Assembly (NCBI GenBank): GCA_938010765.1
Contig: CALLVX010000034.1
Coordinates: forward strand, 1 to 64,000
Direction of reading: 5' to 3'
DNA length: 64,000 nucleotides
From: an uncultured Flavobacteriaceae bacterium
GTDB taxonomy: Bacteria; Bacteroidota; Bacteroidia; Flavobacteriales; Flavobacteriaceae
Shown here: piece after piece, positions 8,670 through 19,537 of the stretch
Layout: each line of letters begins with the position of its first letter
Numbering within the stretch: position 1 is the first letter of the stretch
Program-made: the position numbers and the translations under genes
The notes under the pieces: generated by a model
Database searches by the model: none
What the model saw: only the letters and a program-made list of their open reading frames with translations
What the model was told of the DNA's origin: nothing

Positions 8670-11066
8670 TTACTCAATTCTTCCTTTTTCATCTTCAAGC
8701 CCCGTTTTACGCTTCCTAGCTTTCTTAATTTCGTTCCGTCCAAAATTATAGTTCAAACTAAAAGCGACCTGCCTACTATCCACGCCGCCACTGCCATCGA
8801 TAAATAATTCCCCAAACTGAGTGGTACCACTCCAAGGTGAGGTATACAAAAGGTCATTGAATGAAAGTTGGGCAGTTAATCTATCCGCAAAGAATTTCCT
8901 TTGAAAGGCCAGGTTTAAAGAACCTAGGGCACTAGATCTGTACGTACCGCCCCAAATCGAAGGGGAGTTATACCATCCCGATAACTCCATTTGAATAGCT
9001 GTAGGAAGACTAAACGTATTTTGTGCATAGAGGCTAAGCGTCTCTTGCGTAACTGCCAAAAAATCGGGACTGGTCGGGTTGTATTTACTCTGGTACGCAT
9101 TTACGCTTATGAAGATACGCCACCAATTATTGATTTTACCTGGATAGGAAACTCCTAGGTTAATAATTTGCTGGTTAGCAACATTCCTAGTAGTTATAAA
9201 ATTACGGCTATCACCTTCGGCTACGGTAACACGCGCAAAAAAATCGGAAATATAACTATAACTTAAAGAGGTGGTGAGACGATAGTTGTACGTATGCGAA
9301 AATTTTAGGTTATTGGTATATTGAGGTTGTAAAAACGGGTTTCCCTTGCTGAACGACAATTCATCGATTTTATATTCGAACGGATTAAGGGACTGGTAGT
9401 TCGGGCGTTGAATACGCTTGCTATAGGTAAGTGCAAATTGGTTCTTTCGGTTGTACTGGTAGGTGAGGCCGCCAGAGGGGAAAAGATCTACATAGTTGCG
9501 TTTAACTCTATTCGCTTCGGCATCTTGACCACTTATCAGATTTCCGTCCGAGATGGTATTTTCCATTCGTAGGCCAAATTGAACATTCCATTTTTCCCAT
9601 TTGCGGTTATAATTAAAATAAGCAGCATTGATCTGTTCATCATACTCAAATTGATTGCTTTGAGATACATCCAATGATTCTTGTTGATTTATTATGTTGA
9701 AAAAGTCGAACGTATTGGTCGTGGTTACAAAAGAAAATTTGGCCCCCAACCCTAGTTTTCCCTTCCAGAAATTTTGTTCATAATCTATTTTAGCGGTCAA
9801 AATATCAATATTGATCGGGGTATCTTGCCTAGTAATTTGCTCATCAATGATTTCGGTTTCGGAGCCGTCAAAGTAAAAATTAGGCTGAAATGCATCGCGA
9901 TCACTTTTGTATTTGCCATAATCTAGATCAACGTTCACCGTATACCCCAAGGTGTCGGTATACCTATAATTAACATTGGTATTGACATTATATGATTTGA
10001 AGGAGGAACGGTTGTTCGCTACTAAAACGCTATCATTCATTGTTGCTCTTATTGGTCGAATAGGGGTTCGGGAGTCGCTTTCATCAAAGCTATTGTTAAA
10101 GTTTCCATTAAAAATGGCGCCGAAAGTACTCTTGGTACTTGCATAAAAATCATACCCTAGTTTAACATTGTTGCTGTTTTTATCTAAAACACTCTTTGTT
10201 TTAGCATCAAACTCCGTAGCGCCCTGTCTTCGAAATAGGTTTAGAAAGTTGGCACTTTTTCCAAAACGATTGCTATAGGTGCCGTATAGATTCCCTTGTT
10301 TACCACGAGAATTAAATGAAATACTGGTATTGTATCGTTTAAAATTGCCAATCGTGATTCCTGAAGCAATGGATCCGTTGGTGCCCAAGCTTTTGTCTTT
10401 TTTAAACTTTATATTAATGATGCCTGCATTCCCCGCCGCATCGTATTTTGATGAGGGTTGGGTAATGATTTCCAACGCCTCAATATCAGTAGCTTGTAAG
10501 CTTTCGAGGTAATTGATCAAATCTTCCCCTTGTAATATTGATGGTTTACCATCAATATAGAATTGAACCCCGGCCTTTCCCTCCACAATAACACCACCGT
10601 TATTATCAATAACAATCCCTGGGGCTTTCCGTAACAGTTCAAAAGCACTGGTTCCTGTGGCATTGATCGTATTCGCTACATTAAAAACCGTCTTATCGGC
10701 CAAGACTTGTACCATGGGTTTTTCGGCAACTACCGTAACCTCCTCTAGATTTTGAGTTTCAGAAGCCATCACTATACGTCCCAGCTCAAGATTCTCCCCA
10801 TATAGTTCCACGGTTTTCTTATAGCTGGCAAAGCCAATACTCGAAATAGCAAGTCGGTAAGTACCCAGAGAAAGTCCCTTAAGTTCAAAGAAGCCATTTT
10901 CATTGCTGGTGGTTGCTTTCACAAGCACACTATCCTTGGCATCATTAAGCAGTATCGTGGCAAATGGGAGAGGCTCCGCTTCCCCGTTAAACAATTTACC
11001 AGAAATAGATTGACCTCGTAAAAAAGGGAAAGAAAATAGTATTAGAAGAATACAGACTGTTTTCAT
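8670..11066 (-). CDS. TonB-dependent-receptor-like outer membrane beta-barrel protein with carboxypeptidase-regulatory-like N-terminal domain
   Basis: Signal peptide at MKTVCILLILFSFPFLRGQ (start probably 11066, not 11120); GKLFNGEAEPLPFATILLNDA domain, plug-like GTSAFELLRKAPGIVID, C-terminal beta barrel. Confidence 0.85.
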   Translation of the reverse strand: MKTVCILLILFSFPFLRGQSISGKLFNGEAEPLPFATILLNDAKDSVLVKATTSNENGFFELKGLSLGTYRLAISSIGFASYKKTVELYGENLELGRIVMASETQNLEEVTVVAEKPMVQVLADKTVFNVANTINATGTSAFELLRKAPGIVIDNNGGVIVEGKAGVQFYIDGKPSILQGEDLINYLESLQATDIEALEIITQPSSKYDAAGNAGIINIKFKKDKSLGTNGSIASGITIGNFKRYNTSISFNSRGKQGNLYGTYSNRFGKSANFLNLFRRQGATEFDAKTKSVLDKNSNNVKLGYDFYASTKSTFGAIFNGNFNNSFDESDSRTPIRPIRATMNDSVLVANNRSSFKSYNVNTNVNYRYTDTLGYTVNVDLDYGKYKSDRDAFQPNFYFDGSETEIIDEQITRQDTPINIDILTAKIDYEQNFWKGKLGLGAKFSFVTTTNTFDFFNIINQQESLDVSQSNQFEYDEQINAAYFNYNRKWEKWNVQFGLRMENTISDGNLISGQDAEANRVKRNYVDLFPSGGLTYQYNRKNQFALTYSKRIQRPNYQSLNPFEYKIDELSFSKGNPFLQPQYTNNLKFSHTYNYRLTTSLSYSYISDFFARVTVAEGDSRNFITTRNVANQQIINLGVSYPGKINNWWRIFISVNAYQSKYNPTSPDFLAVTQETLSLYAQNTFSLPTAIQMELSGWYNSPSIWGGTYRSSALGSLNLAFQRKFFADRLTAQLSFNDLLYTSPWSGTTQFGELFIDGSGGVDSRQVAFSLNYNFGRNEIKKARKRKTGLEDEKGRIE

Positions 11067-11260
11067 GACGGTTCGTTTTTTTGATGTATCCAAAAGTCCT
11101 ATTTTGGATGAGTTTGCCAAAAAAGAATTCGACCAATAGGCCTGTGGGCAGTTAAATCTGGCTTGGGCATTTCAACTGGGTATAGGACCATTCGTCTGAC
11201 GAAGCTTTTAAAAATTGGTGTTTATTAGTAATTTGCTGGAAAGTGTTTATCTAAGACCAA

Positions 11261-12319
11261 ATGAAAAAAGGGATCCTTTGGGGAATCAAAATAAGAGAGC
11301 TATTATTTCTGATGCTTTTTTATTTCTTTTTTGCTTTTTTCTATTGTTTGACGCTGTGGTTGAATAGGGCCGGTTATAAAAATCCGGATGATGAATTGTT
11401 CAGTGTTCAAAATTTTCTCAGGAATGGAGGTACCCAGTATTTCTTATTTTTTGTTTTTACCGTTCCCATTTGGTGGCTCGTTTTTAAGCGTTTTGCACAC
11501 TTGTCGATTTTTGTAAAACTGTCGATTAACCTAGTCATGCTACCATTATTTGTTGTGTGCACACAACAAGTATATTATTACCTTTCCGAACTATGGGGCT
11601 TTGGACATTTAGTAGGCACAGGGCGCGTTTGGGATCTTTATATTCCGACCTTATTTTACCTGATTCAATTCGGTTTTTTTCATGCCTATGAATACTTTAA
11701 GGAAAATCAACGGAAACTCATTTTAGAAGGGGAACTGCGTCAAGTAGCATTAAAAAGCGAGCTGGCAGCCATCAAAGCCCAGTTGAATCCGCATTTTCTA
11801 TATAATGTATTCAACACTATCAATGCTTCGGTACCTCCTGAACAAGAACAAACGCGCCAGATGATCGGGCAACTTTCAGATTTATTCCGATACCAATTGC
11901 GAGCAACCCAAACCGAACTTGTGCCTTTGGAAGAAGAACTGTCTTTTGTACAAAAATATCTAGAATTGGAAAAAGCAAGGTTCGAAGAGCGTCTTAAAAT
12001 TACAATCGATGTAGCTCCGGAACTTAGACAAGAACAAGTACCCCCTATGTTATTACAACCGATTGTAGAAAACTCCGTCAAGCATGGCCTCGCCAGTTTG
12101 ATCGAAGGTGGCACCATCACCATTCAAATAAAAAAAGTAGCCGATAAACTACGGTTTGAAATTTCTGATACGGGCGTCGGCGTAAAAGATAAAAAAGCCA
12201 TTTTCGATAAAGGCGTAGGACTTACAAATACCAAGTTACGGCTTCATAAAATGTATCAAACGCATTTAGAAGTCTATGATAACGAGCCGAGGGGCCTTAA
12301 AATCGCTTTTTCGATATGA
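11261..12319 (+). CDS. LytS/YehU-type sensor histidine kinase
   Basis: N-terminal TM helices; LKAQLNPHFLYNVFNTINA...LEKARFEERL...PPMLLQPIVENSVKHG. Confidence 0.93.
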   Translation: MKKGILWGIKIRELLFLMLFYFFFAFFYCLTLWLNRAGYKNPDDELFSVQNFLRNGGTQYFLFFVFTVPIWWLVFKRFAHLSIFVKLSINLVMLPLFVVCTQQVYYYLSELWGFGHLVGTGRVWDLYIPTLFYLIQFGFFHAYEYFKENQRKLILEGELRQVALKSELAAIKAQLNPHFLYNVFNTINASVPPEQEQTRQMIGQLSDLFRYQLRATQTELVPLEEELSFVQKYLELEKARFEERLKITIDVAPELRQEQVPPMLLQPIVENSVKHGLASLIEGGTITIQIKKVADKLRFEISDTGVGVKDKKAIFDKGVGLTNTKLRLHKMYQTHLEVYDNEPRGLKIAFSI

Positions 12320-13038
12320 AGAAAGTAATCATTGTTGATGACGAAAAGGCTGGCCGAATACTTATTAAGCAGTACTTGGAAGCATTCCCCGCTTTAATCT
12401 TGGTCGCAGAAGTAAACAATGGTGTTGATGCAGTGCGGGAAATTAACCGGTTTAAACCAGATCTTGTTTTTTTAGATATACAAATGCCCGGGATGACCGG
12501 GTTTGAAGTACTCACCCACCTTGAGGAAATACCGCAGATTATCTTCTCTACTGCCTATGACAAATACGCTTTACAAGCATTTGAGGTGCATGCAGTCGAC
12601 TACCTTCTGAAACCATATACGAAAGAACGCTTTGATAAAGCCATCGAAAAACTCGGCCAGGACAGGGAGCCAATTGGGGCACTCGCCCAGAGCCTTTTGA
12701 TGGAAAAACCATCATACCCTGAACGGGTCTTGGTACAGCATGCAAATCGCCTGATAACGGTTGCTGTGGAAGACATACTATGGATCGAAGCCTATGGCGA
12801 TTATTCAAAACTGCACCTGGTCAAAGATATTTTCCTTAGCAATTACGGGATTTCAGCTCTTGAAGATAAATTAGACCCTACAAAATTTATTCGTGTACAT
12901 CGTTCTTCTTTGATACAGCTCAAATCGGTAAAAGAACTTCACAAATACGGAAAATCGTATGACGTAACCATGCAAAACGGTAATATAGTTCGTGTAAGCA
13001 GAGGGTATATGGAAGCTTTGAAAAAACTGATGCTATAA
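12316..13038 (+). CDS. LytTR-family response regulator
   Basis: Receiver domain VIIVDDEKAGR...DLVFLDIQMPGMTGFEVL and C-terminal LytTR DNA-binding domain; overlaps the kinase gene by 4 nt. Confidence 0.95.
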   Translation: MKKVIIVDDEKAGRILIKQYLEAFPALILVAEVNNGVDAVREINRFKPDLVFLDIQMPGMTGFEVLTHLEEIPQIIFSTAYDKYALQAFEVHAVDYLLKPYTKERFDKAIEKLGQDREPIGALAQSLLMEKPSYPERVLVQHANRLITVAVEDILWIEAYGDYSKLHLVKDIFLSNYGISALEDKLDPTKFIRVHRSSLIQLKSVKELHKYGKSYDVTMQNGNIVRVSRGYMEALKKLML

Positions 13039-13044
13039 CCTCAA

Positions 13045-13611
13045 TTAATTCTTTACCTTCGAGGGGGTCCACCCAATATTAAAGCTAAACAAGGGGCCGT
13101 AACCCGACAATACACCATCCCCTCGATAGTATCCTGCCCCTAACTCGGCCGTAAAATTAAGTCCTTTGGGATAGCTTCTTTGAATTCCATAGACCATCCC
13201 GTAAAACCCAACATTGAAATCACTGGGCCCTTCAATGTTCGTCGCTATCCGCAGTTGCGAAAAAAAGATGGCCTGCGCCCCTGCGATATAATTTCCAGAG
13301 TTACCGGAAACATTTTTACGCAAATCACGACGGCGTTGCAGGTTATGATAGTACCGATAGCGGTTGTTCCAAGCAAGACCAAACGCATAACCTTCCTCGT
13401 AGGTCGCCAAGCCAAAGCCCAAGGAGGTCGAAGCTGTTTGATTTCTAAAAAGACCGATTTCATAAGTGATACCTGGGCTCAGTAAATTGAAATTTACATG
13501 ATGCTTTTCCAAATTCACCAGTCCGCTGCCCTGTTCGTTAATTTTACGTATTTGGGCATTCACGCCATGTGACGAAATAAAAACAAATAGTAGTAGTAAT
13601 TTTTTAATCAT
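13045..13611 (-). CDS. Secreted/outer-membrane beta-rich protein, paralogue of next gene
   Basis: Signal peptide; NRYRYYHNLQRR...NSGNYIAG...YGIQRSYPKGLNFTAELGAGYYRGDG shared with 13711..14262. Confidence 0.65.
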   Translation of the reverse strand: MIKKLLLLFVFISSHGVNAQIRKINEQGSGLVNLEKHHVNFNLLSPGITYEIGLFRNQTASTSLGFGLATYEEGYAFGLAWNNRYRYYHNLQRRRDLRKNVSGNSGNYIAGAQAIFFSQLRIATNIEGPSDFNVGFYGMVYGIQRSYPKGLNFTAELGAGYYRGDGVLSGYGPLFSFNIGWTPSKVKN

Positions 13612-13710
13612 TCCCCTTTTGTTTAGTATGACTAAATCTAAAAAGGAAACTGCAAGCGCACACTACCTTTGTAGAAAATTTAAGAAAATAACATCGGGTA
13701 TGGGAAATCA

Positions 13711-14262
13711 CTACTTTCCGACACACCACCGTTTTTCGCCCAAGATCCAACCCAGAGTAAAGTTGAAAGTGGGATGTATACCCCCGGAAAAATTACCAAA
13801 ATAGTACCCCGCCCCTACTTCTATAGAACCACTAAGACCTCCAAAAAAACCACGTTGTATCCCGTAAACGGGTCCGAAAGTCCCAAAAGACGAAGTCTCC
13901 AAGGTATTTTTTATCGGGCTTTGCGTGAACAAGGTTCCGGAAAGCGCAATATAATTTCCCGCGTTGCCATAGGCCATTCGATTCTTTCGAAAACGATTTT
14001 CTAAATTATGGTAATATCGGTATTGAGCGGTGTATACAGTAAACAATTCCAAATTACCATAATCGTCAAAACCGAGCGGTGTCAGACCATATTGCAGACC
14101 CGCTTTTAGATCTAAGGTGCTATTCTGCCCAAGGGCCATTTCGTATTCCAAACCCGGTAACAAAAGATTTACTTTAAATTGGTGGCGTTCTACGTTTTTG
14201 CCAAACTGTGCAGATAGGTATAAACTGCTTAAGAGCAGCATTGCGATTAGGAAGGTACGCAT
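13711..14262 (-). CDS. Secreted/outer-membrane beta-rich protein, tandem paralogue
   Basis: AQYRYYHNLENRFRKN...NAGNYIALSG...YGIQRGFFGGLSGSIEVGAGYYFG; start likely MRTFLIAML at 14262. Confidence 0.65.
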   Translation of the reverse strand: MRTFLIAMLLLSSLYLSAQFGKNVERHQFKVNLLLPGLEYEMALGQNSTLDLKAGLQYGLTPLGFDDYGNLELFTVYTAQYRYYHNLENRFRKNRMAYGNAGNYIALSGTLFTQSPIKNTLETSSFGTFGPVYGIQRGFFGGLSGSIEVGAGYYFGNFSGGIHPTFNFTLGWILGEKRWCVGK

Positions 14263-14458
14263 GGTAGATTGATTTGGGATCAATTAGGCCAACTTAGTCA
14301 ATAGCAAACAAGAAACCTTACAAATCGTATCAAATGCAACTTGGCAAACAGCGGCGATCAGTCTATGACGGTTTAAAATAAACCAACAAATAAACTGAGC
14401 TACCATTTATGCCGTATATACTTCGTTAAAATAATATCTTTGTGGCAAATAATATACC

Positions 14459-15280
14459 ATGCAATTAGAGCGTATCCCTCAGATTAAACATACCGATAGC
14501 AACAACTTTTTTCTTCTCTCGGGCCCCTGTGCCATTGAAGGGGAAGATATGGCCATGCGTATCGCTGAAAAAATAGTTACGATTACCGATCGTTTGGAAA
14601 TTCCGTATGTATTCAAGGGTAGTTTTAAGAAAGCGAACCGCAGCAGGGTCGACTCGTTTACAGGCATTGGCGACGAAAAGGCTTTAAAGATTCTTAGAAA
14701 GGTATCGGAGACCTTTAATGTGCCAACTGTGACAGATATTCATGAAGTTGCCGATGCCCAAATGGCGGCAGCGTATGTAGATGTGTTGCAAATCCCGGCC
14801 TTTCTCGTTCGCCAAACGGATCTGGTTGTTGCCGCCGCGAAAACCGGCAAGACCATCAATCTTAAAAAAGGGCAGTTCATGAGTCCTGAAAGCATGCAGC
14901 ACGCGACTACCAAGGTGACCGATTCTGGGAATGTGCAAGTGATGGTTACTGATCGGGGTACCATGTTCGGTTATCAAGATATGGTGGTCGATTTTAGAGG
15001 AATTCCTACTATGAAAGCGTATGCGCCAGTTGTTTTGGATGTTACCCATTCCCTTCAACAACCCAACCAATCTTCTGGAGTTACAGGAGGTCGTCCCGAG
15101 ATGATCGAAACCATTGCAAGGGCAGGAATCGCAACTGGTGTTGATGGCATTTTTATGGAGACCCATTTTGACCCATCGACCGCTAAAAGTGATGGGGCAA
15201 ATATGCTGCACTTAGATCATTTAGAGCGACTGCTGACCAATTTAACGCAATTGCGAAAAACGGTGAACGACTTGCAATAA
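14459..15280 (+). CDS. kdsA: 3-deoxy-8-phosphooctulonate synthase
   Basis: FFLLSGPCAIEGEDMAMRIAEKI...FKGSFKKANRSR...GVTGGRPEMIETIARAGIATGVDGIFMETHFDPSTAKSDGANM. Confidence 0.97.
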   Translation: MQLERIPQIKHTDSNNFFLLSGPCAIEGEDMAMRIAEKIVTITDRLEIPYVFKGSFKKANRSRVDSFTGIGDEKALKILRKVSETFNVPTVTDIHEVADAQMAAAYVDVLQIPAFLVRQTDLVVAAAKTGKTINLKKGQFMSPESMQHATTKVTDSGNVQVMVTDRGTMFGYQDMVVDFRGIPTMKAYAPVVLDVTHSLQQPNQSSGVTGGRPEMIETIARAGIATGVDGIFMETHFDPSTAKSDGANMLHLDHLERLLTNLTQLRKTVNDLQ

Positions 15281-15325
15281 TCTAGCAATTTCCAAGTTGC
15301 TTCTTTACTATTAAACCAACCGACC

Positions 15326-17293
15326 ATGAACAGACTTTTTTGTATACTATCTCTTGTTTTGTATTTCAGTTTCTTCGGGACGGCTCAAATGCCCGATACC
15401 TTTGGGAACGTAACCGCTATTGAGAAAAATATGACAACCTATGATAAAGATACAGATGCAGTCGCAGTAGTACTCTTTGAAAGAGGAGACCATTATTTTA
15501 AAGTGGTAAACGGTCATGTTCGCCTAATAAAAGAATACCATACCAAAATCAAAATTCTGGATGAGCAGGGGTATAATGAAGGCACCATTGAAATTCCCTT
15601 TTACCACAATGAAACCGACTCAGAAAAAATCACGAAGTTAAAGGCGGTCACCCACAACGGAACCAACCAATACCATGTATTGCCCTCTGAAATGTTTACC
15701 GCCGACCTTACAGAACGTTGGAAATTAACTAAGTTCACCTTTCCAAAAATTCAGAAAGGAAGCATTCTAGAATACACCTACTCTATTACCTCTCCCTATT
15801 ACCATAATTTCGATGGCTGGTCTTTTCAATCAGAAATACCTAAAATGTACAGTGAGTTCAATGCCCGTATTCCTGGTAATTTTATTTATAATCGTTCCCT
15901 GACCGGTTACTTAAAATTAGATACCAACGACGCAAATATCAAAAAAAACTGTTTTTACTTGGAAGGAATTGGCGATGCCGACTGTGAAATATTAAAGTAT
16001 GCCATGAAAGATATCCCTGCTTTTAAAATGGATGAAAAATACGCTCTTTCTCAAAAAAATTACATCGCACAAATCGAATTTGAAATGTCTGAGACAATAG
16101 GTCTAGACGGTACCAGCGATAAGTATACAAAATCTTGGAAAGATGTTGATAGGGAGTTTCGATCGGATAAGGATATTGGAAGACAGTTAACTAAAAAGGG
16201 TTTTTTCGAAAAGAATGTTCCTGCAGCTTTGCTTACAGAGGGAGATGCGTTAACAAGAGCAAAAAACATTTACAAATTCGTACAAAACCATTATACATGG
16301 AACGAGGAATACGGCGTGTATAATGATAATCGGGTAAAAGAAGCTTTTGAACAAAAAAAAGGAAATACAGCCGAAATCAACATGTCGCTGATCAACTTGT
16401 TGAATGCCGCAGAGATCCCTACTCATTTAATGCTATTAGCTACCCGAAAGCGTGGGCTGCCGAAAAAAGTTCATCCGGTAATGAACGACTTTAACTACAC
16501 AGTGGCTAAAACGATGATTGATGGGAAAGACTATCTCTTAGATGCAACCGATAAGTACCATCCTTTTGGTTATTTGCCCTTTCGTGCTTTGAACCATTAT
16601 GGCCGGGTGATGGATTTTAAAAACGAAAGCTACTGGCAAGACATTAAACCGATGACCAAAAATAAATACCAGATACGGGCGAGCGTAAAGTTTGATCCAG
16701 AATCACAAAGTGCATCGGGTGTTTTGGATGTCTTTACAACGGGCTATAGTGCCATTCAAAAAAGAAAGAGCATAAGCAATGCTACCCAAGAAGAATATCT
16801 TGATAAAATCGAAGGACAATTTGAAGATGATTTTACCATTACTTCGTATGAAAAAAATGAGGAACGAAGTAACGAAGAAAAGGTAGCCGAACGTTTTTCA
16901 TTTGAATTGGAAGATGTATTACAAGGCGATCTCTTATATTTTAATCCATTTTTGGTCCGGTTTTTTGATGAAAATCCTTTCAAATTAAAAAAACGTACGT
17001 ACCCAATCGATTTTGGGTATCCTGCCTCATACCGCTATCAAATCAATATTCAAATTCCTGAAGGTTTTGAGGTAAAAGAACTCCCTGAAAAAAAAGTCAT
17101 TACCCTCGATGATCGTAAGCGCGTTACTTATCGTTTTCATTATGATCAACAACAACGGTCCGTTTTATTATCCTTTGACCTTTCATTGAATAGCACGCAT
17201 TTTAAGGCCCAGAACTATGACATACTCAAGGATCTTTTCAAACAAATCGTCAATGATCAGAAAAACTCCCTAGTGGTGCTGAAAAAGAAGTAG
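15326..17293 (+). CDS. DUF3857/transglutaminase-like domain protein
   Basis: Signal peptide; HTKIKILDEQGYNEGTIEIPFYHN N-terminal domain; transglutaminase-like central region (NIYKFVQNHYTWNEEYG). Confidence 0.8.
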   Translation: MNRLFCILSLVLYFSFFGTAQMPDTFGNVTAIEKNMTTYDKDTDAVAVVLFERGDHYFKVVNGHVRLIKEYHTKIKILDEQGYNEGTIEIPFYHNETDSEKITKLKAVTHNGTNQYHVLPSEMFTADLTERWKLTKFTFPKIQKGSILEYTYSITSPYYHNFDGWSFQSEIPKMYSEFNARIPGNFIYNRSLTGYLKLDTNDANIKKNCFYLEGIGDADCEILKYAMKDIPAFKMDEKYALSQKNYIAQIEFEMSETIGLDGTSDKYTKSWKDVDREFRSDKDIGRQLTKKGFFEKNVPAALLTEGDALTRAKNIYKFVQNHYTWNEEYGVYNDNRVKEAFEQKKGNTAEINMSLINLLNAAEIPTHLMLLATRKRGLPKKVHPVMNDFNYTVAKTMIDGKDYLLDATDKYHPFGYLPFRALNHYGRVMDFKNESYWQDIKPMTKNKYQIRASVKFDPESQSASGVLDVFTTGYSAIQKRKSISNATQEEYLDKIEGQFEDDFTITSYEKNEERSNEEKVAERFSFELEDVLQGDLLYFNPFLVRFFDENPFKLKKRTYPIDFGYPASYRYQINIQIPEGFEVKELPEKKVITLDDRKRVTYRFHYDQQQRSVLLSFDLSLNSTHFKAQNYDILKDLFKQIVNDQKNSLVVLKKK

Positions 17294-17344
17294 TGGAACT
17301 TAAATACAAATACAAACGACAAATTCAACTACAAACCCAGAATC

Positions 17345-17660
17345 GTTAGAGGTTAGAGGTCGGAAGTTAGAGGTCGGAAGTTAGAGGAAAAAAATAAACT
17401 CACGCTCAAATAAAGGTCAAATTCAAAAAAGATCCAAGTCTTAAGTCCTATGTCATTTTGTCTTTCGTCTTTTCTCTTTTCTCTTTCATCCCAAACAAAC
17501 TCATATACAAATACAAATGTCAAACTCAAACTGTCCACTGTATTCTGTTTACTGCTAAAGACCTAGTCTTACGTCTTAAGTCCTGCCTCTTTCATCTTTT
17601 CTCTTTTCTCTTTCATCTATAAACAAACCCTGAACTCTGAACCCATAACTTTTCCAACTT
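17345..17660. repeat. Intergenic degenerate short repeats
   Basis: Tandem GTTAGAGGTCGGAA units near 17352-17387; the block gtcttttctcttttctctttcatc occurs twice (~17462, ~17593); gtcttaagtcct-like motifs recur. Confidence 0.7.
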
Positions 17661-17719
17661 AAAATAGAGCGGTAACCAAAGTTACCTTACAATTTTACTT
17701 TTTACAGTACCTTTGAAGT

Positions 17720-19462
17720 ATGCAAAAGTTCCTACCTTTTTTAGGATGGTTGCCAGCCTATAAAAAAACCGACTTTACCAAAGACCTTGTTGCGGGCCTT
17801 ACCGTAGGAATTGTATTGGTTCCGCAGGGAATGGCCTATGCCATGATTGCTGGGTTACCACCTGTTTATGGCCTCTACGCCGCCATTGTACCTTTGATCA
17901 TCTATACATTTCTAGGAACTTCCAGACAGGTAGGCGTAGGCCCTGTAGCAATGGATTCTATTCTAGTAGCTGCCGGCCTTGGTACCCTGTCACTGGTAGG
18001 GGTCGAAAGTTATGTAGCCATGGCGCTTGTTTTGACCTTTATGGTCGGGTTAATACAGTTTTTATTGGGAATTTTTCGCATGGGTTTTTTGGTTCACTTC
18101 CTTTCAAAACCCGTCATAAGTGGCTTTACATCTGGCGCTGCCTTAATAATCATATTCAGCCAGTTGAAACACCTACTCGGAGCCGATATCGAAGGCAGTA
18201 ACCAGTTTCACCAACTGGTCCTAAATGCTTTCGAAAAACTTGGGGACACCAATAGTTATGATGTCATGATTGGGGTTTTAGGCATCCTGATCATCATATT
18301 GTTCAAGAAATGGGATAAACGAATCCCTGCCGTTCTAATAGTCGTAATAATGGGTATTTTAGGAGTTTATTTCTTAGGTCTTCAAGACTTCGGTGTAGCC
18401 ATTGTCGGAACCGTTCCCGAAGGGCTTCCAATTTTAAAAATACCCAATATCAACCTTAAAAATCTATTAGACATATGGCCAATTGCCATCACATTGGCCC
18501 TTGTCGGTTATTTGGAGACCATTTCGATCGGGAAGGCCATTGAAGAAAAAAATAATCTTAATACTATAGATCCCAATCAAGAATTAATTGCGCTGGGGAC
18601 CGCCAACGTAATCGGTTCATTTTTTCAATCCTATATCTCAACTGCTAGTTTTTCAAGATCCGCCATTAATAATGAAGCTGGTGCAAAAACCAATTTAGCC
18701 TCGCTCATAAGTGTGGTATTGGTGGTATTGACATTGCTCTTCTTTACGCCTCTTTTCTATTACCTTCCCAACGCAGTGCTTGCAAGTATTATTATGGTTT
18801 CGGTCTTTAGTCTTATTGATTTTCGGTACCCCAAAAGCCTTTTTAAATATCGAAAAGATGAATTGGTAGTACTGTTGGCTACTTTTTTAGCAACCCTTTT
18901 TATCGGCATTAAAGAAGGTATTTTGATAGGGGTACTGTTTTCGTTATTGCTCATGGTGTATCGCACATCGAAGCCGCATTTTGCAATTTTGGGAAACATC
19001 AAAAATTCGGACTACTACAAAAACGTAAAGCGTTTTGGAGACGAAGTAGTTTTGAGAGACGACCTTTTAACGGTTCGTTTTGATGCGCAACTGTATTTTG
19101 GCAACTCCGACTATTTTAAAAAACAGCTTTTAGGAGCGGTCGAAGACAAAGGGGAAGCACTTAAAGCGGTCATCCTTAACGCAGAAGCCATTAACTATAT
19201 TGATTCAACAGGGGCAAGAATGTTAGCGATGGTAATCGATGATTTACAGGCACGCGGACTTCAATTTTACATCGTCGGAGCCATAGGACCCGCGCGCGAT
19301 ATTATCTTTCGAAGTGGTATCATCAGCTCCTTAAAAAGAGAACACCTGTTCGTTAAAGTTAAGGAAGCGGTCGCCTATTTTGAGGACCCCGAATGCCTAA
19401 CGGCCTTACAGGACAAAGTGGCGCACCAAAACAAGCATGCGGTAACCAATGTTACAAACTAA
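17720..19462 (+). CDS. SulP family inorganic anion transporter with STAS domain
   Basis: DLVAGLTVGIVLVPQGMAYAMIAGLPPVYGLYAAIVP; C-terminal STAS (AVILNAEAINYIDSTGARML). Confidence 0.95.
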   Translation: MQKFLPFLGWLPAYKKTDFTKDLVAGLTVGIVLVPQGMAYAMIAGLPPVYGLYAAIVPLIIYTFLGTSRQVGVGPVAMDSILVAAGLGTLSLVGVESYVAMALVLTFMVGLIQFLLGIFRMGFLVHFLSKPVISGFTSGAALIIIFSQLKHLLGADIEGSNQFHQLVLNAFEKLGDTNSYDVMIGVLGILIIILFKKWDKRIPAVLIVVIMGILGVYFLGLQDFGVAIVGTVPEGLPILKIPNINLKNLLDIWPIAITLALVGYLETISIGKAIEEKNNLNTIDPNQELIALGTANVIGSFFQSYISTASFSRSAINNEAGAKTNLASLISVVLVVLTLLFFTPLFYYLPNAVLASIIMVSVFSLIDFRYPKSLFKYRKDELVVLLATFLATLFIGIKEGILIGVLFSLLLMVYRTSKPHFAILGNIKNSDYYKNVKRFGDEVVLRDDLLTVRFDAQLYFGNSDYFKKQLLGAVEDKGEALKAVILNAEAINYIDSTGARMLAMVIDDLQARGLQFYIVGAIGPARDIIFRSGIISSLKREHLFVKVKEAVAYFEDPECLTALQDKVAHQNKHAVTNVTN

Positions 19463-19537
19463 AAGCTGATTTCGCGTTATTTTTACAATGGAATCGTAGT
19501 TGTGGTCAACAGCTAAAATAAAGAAAGGAACATACTC

